Shown here in pieces: positions 39,462-41,195 of a DNA stretch of 41,195 bases; within the stretch, counting starts at the first letter, position 1; every line of letters begins with the position of its first letter. The stretch covers positions 1-41,195 of IMG/VR virus record IMGVR_UViG_3300042451_001373. The stretch is one strand, 5' to 3'. This DNA is from a virus. The position numbers and the translations under genes are program-made. A model generated the notes under the pieces. The model was given only the letters and a program-made list of their open reading frames with translations, was not told where the DNA came from and did no database searches.

Positions 39462-40621
39462 CAGAAAAAATCCGACTCGAAGGAGCCCACCGCGCCTGCA
39501 CTCCAGAGCAAACGCTGGAGCGCATGCGGCCGCATTTTCACGCCGCAGGCATTACCCGCCTCGCCGAGATCACCGGGCTCGACCGCATCGGCATCTGTGT
39601 CGCCCAGTGCATCCGGCCCGATGCCATAGTGCTGGCCGTGGATTCCGGCAAAGGAGCCACCCCCGCCGCAGCAAAATGCTCGGCCATGATGGAAGGCTTT
39701 GAGCGCCATGTCGGCGAAACCAGCCGCCCTCGGCACATACTTGCCACCGCAGCGCAGCTCGGCGACAAAGCCGAGACACGCCTGCCGCTTTCCAAAGGAG
39801 CTGTCTTCCATCCCCCCGCTCTTATGCCTTGGACCGAGGTGCGCGGCCTACAAAGTGGAGCCGCCCGTATGGTGCCCACCGACACCGTTCGCCTCCTCGC
39901 CCGTCCAGACCCCGCCCCGCTTACCAGCCTGCCATTTGCCTACACAAGCAACGGCCTCTCCTCTGGCAACACCTACGCCGAAGCCGTCGCCGGTGGCCTC
40001 TACGAATGCATCGAACGCGACGCCACAGCCATCGCCCAGCACAGGCTACAAGATTTTCCCCGTGTCGATCTCGACACCATCACCGACCCCACCGTAGCCC
40101 GGCTCGTCCGCACACTGCGAGACGCCGACATCACCCCTGTGCTCCTCGATGTCACCAGCGACATCGGCCTGCCCACCTACATAGCATATCTCATCGATTG
40201 CGAGAGCGGCTGCGGAGTCAATAAAGGCTACGCCGCCCACCTCGATCCAGCCGTGGCCCAAGCCCGCGCTCTCACCGAGACCATTCAAGCCCGCGCCGTA
40301 TGGATCGCCGGGAGCCGCGACGACTTCCTCCACGCCCGCTACGAGAAGGTCAAAGCCACCGACTCATCTGCTATCCTTGCCCGCCTCTACAAACACGCCA
40401 CCACCAGCGCAAACGCCCATCCCGACCGCTCCGGCGACACCTTTGAGGCAGACATAGACACCCTCCTCGATTTCCTCGATGCCGCAGGTATCCCCGAGCC
40501 ACTCGTCTATGAGTTCACCCACGACTACCCATGCAGCGTCGTGCGAGTCATAACCCCTACGCTGGAAGGCTACACCTTCGACTACTCGCAACCAGGCCAC
40601 CGCGCCAAAAGGGCTAAATGA
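39446..40621 (+). CDS. ycaO: YcaO-domain protein (TfuA-associated), 391 aa
   Basis: The ATP-binding motifs of the YcaO family are present in order: SGKGATPAAAKCSAMMEGFER (67-87, with Glu83 and Glu86), TSNGLSSGNTYAEAVAGGLY (168-186) then ECIERDA (187-193), RALTETIQARAVWIAGSRDD (274-293), and a VVRVITPTLEGY end (365-376). YcaO enzymes use ATP to activate a backbone amide. With a TfuA partner they introduce thioamides (as in McrA thioglycine and thioamide peptides). The frame is open upstream to 39302, but the ATG at 39446 gives the family's normal N-terminus. The stop overlaps the TfuA start (ATGA). No precursor peptide lies beside it. Confidence 0.9.
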   Translation: MVLELTEKIRLEGAHRACTPEQTLERMRPHFHAAGITRLAEITGLDRIGICVAQCIRPDAIVLAVDSGKGATPAAAKCSAMMEGFERHVGETSRPRHILATAAQLGDKAETRLPLSKGAVFHPPALMPWTEVRGLQSGAARMVPTDTVRLLARPDPAPLTSLPFAYTSNGLSSGNTYAEAVAGGLYECIERDATAIAQHRLQDFPRVDLDTITDPTVARLVRTLRDADITPVLLDVTSDIGLPTYIAYLIDCESGCGVNKGYAAHLDPAVAQARALTETIQARAVWIAGSRDDFLHARYEKVKATDSSAILARLYKHATTSANAHPDRSGDTFEADIDTLLDFLDAAGIPEPLVYEFTHDYPCSVVRVITPTLEGYTFDYSQPGHRAKRAK

Positions 40622-41195
40622 AAATCTTCCTCGGCCCCACACGCCCCGCAAATATCCCCGCTGATGCCAACCTCCGCCCCCCGGCACAGCAAGGCGACAT
40701 CGCCGCCGCCGCTCTCGAAGGTCCAGATACCATCCTTTTAATCGACGGCCTCTTTCACCAAAGCCTCGCCCCCTGGCACAAGGAAATCCTCTTCGCCATC
40801 GAGCAGGGATGCCGCGTCATAGGCGCAGGCAGCCTCGGCGCACTCCGGGCCGTCGAGTGCGCCCGCTACGGAGCCGAGCCTGTTGGCATCATCGCCGGGT
40901 GGTATGCCGAAGAATCCTGCACCGACGATGCCGATGTAGCCCTCGCTCACGGCCACGCCGAAGACGGCTACCGCGCCCTCTCCATTCCAATCGTCAACCT
41001 CCGCGCCACCGCCGAGTGCCTCGTCGCTGACGGCCTCCTGCCAGCAGCCGACCTTGCAGGCATTCTCTCCACAGCCCGCAGCATCTACTATGTCGAGCGC
41101 ACCTGGCCTCGCCTGCGCCAAGCCCTCGGCCCCGTAGCAGACCTCCTCCGCGAGAACTACCGCGACCAGAAAGCCCTCGACGCCGAGGAATCCAT
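40618..41195 (+). CDS. tfuA: TfuA-like protein, N-terminal part (gene continues at base 1)
   Basis: The TfuA core is clear: IFLGPTRP at the start, LLIDGLFHQSLAPWHKEILF (40-59), GCRVIGAGSLGALRAVEC (64-81), then GWYAEESCTDDADVALAHGH and IPIVNLRATAECL. TfuA proteins work with YcaO to insert sulfur into a backbone amide, possibly by delivering it. The first 192 residues are in this window; reading across the edge into base 1 adds 26 more and a stop at 77-79, giving 218. The start overlaps the YcaO stop (ATGA). Confidence 0.9.
   Translation, partial: MKIFLGPTRPANIPADANLRPPAQQGDIAAAALEGPDTILLIDGLFHQSLAPWHKEILFAIEQGCRVIGAGSLGALRAVECARYGAEPVGIIAGWYAEESCTDDADVALAHGHAEDGYRALSIPIVNLRATAECLVADGLLPAADLAGILSTARSIYYVERTWPRLRQALGPVADLLRENYRDQKALDAEES

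Overview
The window looks like one complete genome, 41,195 bp, of a temperate, short-tailed (podovirus-like) tailed phage, cut open inside a gene. The last gene (40618, a TfuA-like protein) runs off the right edge after 192 codons plus two bases. The first base of the window completes that codon, and 25 more codons follow in the same frame to a stop at 77-79. No host chromosomal genes are visible. Portal, major capsid, terminase, collar and nozzle-like genes are present, but no tape-measure, tail-tube or sheath gene. A very large 2,106-residue protein lies in a block of probable internal virion (ejection) proteins.

Layout. (1) 86-7903, rightward: probable internal virion proteins, ending with a giant protein that carries a zinc-peptidase motif. 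(2) 7900-9253: leftward tyrosine integrase and its attP. The attP core is a 43-base copy of the 3' half of a tRNA-Arg(ACG) gene, flanked by direct repeats that look like arm-type integrase sites. (3) 9254-12676, leftward: small accessory genes, a lipoprotein preceded by twelve copies of a 7-bp repeat, and a ribbon-helix-helix regulator. (4) 12677-12780: divergent control region with a 19-bp palindrome, facing a second ribbon-helix-helix gene. (5) 12781-20051, rightward: tiny regulators, an excisionase-like gene, a DnaQ-type exonuclease, a DUF1376 protein and a DnaB-type helicase. No polymerase is seen, so replication probably uses the host's. (6) 20048-32605: large terminase, scaffold, SU10-type capsid, portal, adaptor, fibres and spike. 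(7) 32608-35160: holin-like proteins, a spanin-like lipoprotein, an L,D-transpeptidase-like lysis candidate and a metallophosphoesterase. (8) 35161-39461: nozzle/stabilisation-like protein, collar-domain fibre and a probable ejection protein. (9) 39446-41195 plus 1-79: YcaO and TfuA homologues.

The most unusual feature is the YcaO-TfuA pair. In known systems this pair installs thioamides in peptide or protein backbones. Here it is translationally coupled to the preceding virion gene and sits between ejection-protein genes, with no small precursor peptide beside it. The substrate may therefore be a phage protein or a host protein; this is inference.

Host. Many genes not coupled to a neighbour lack a Shine-Dalgarno sequence and have A/C-rich leaders. 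Three intergenic sites carry ACCACAGAGGACACAGAG-type repeats, which I recall from Verrucomicrobiota and related environmental genomes. The tRNA-Arg(ACG) target and high GC fit, but host assignment stays tentative. Genes are packed tightly, often with ATGA stop/start overlaps, and at least six genes are shorter than 60 codons.
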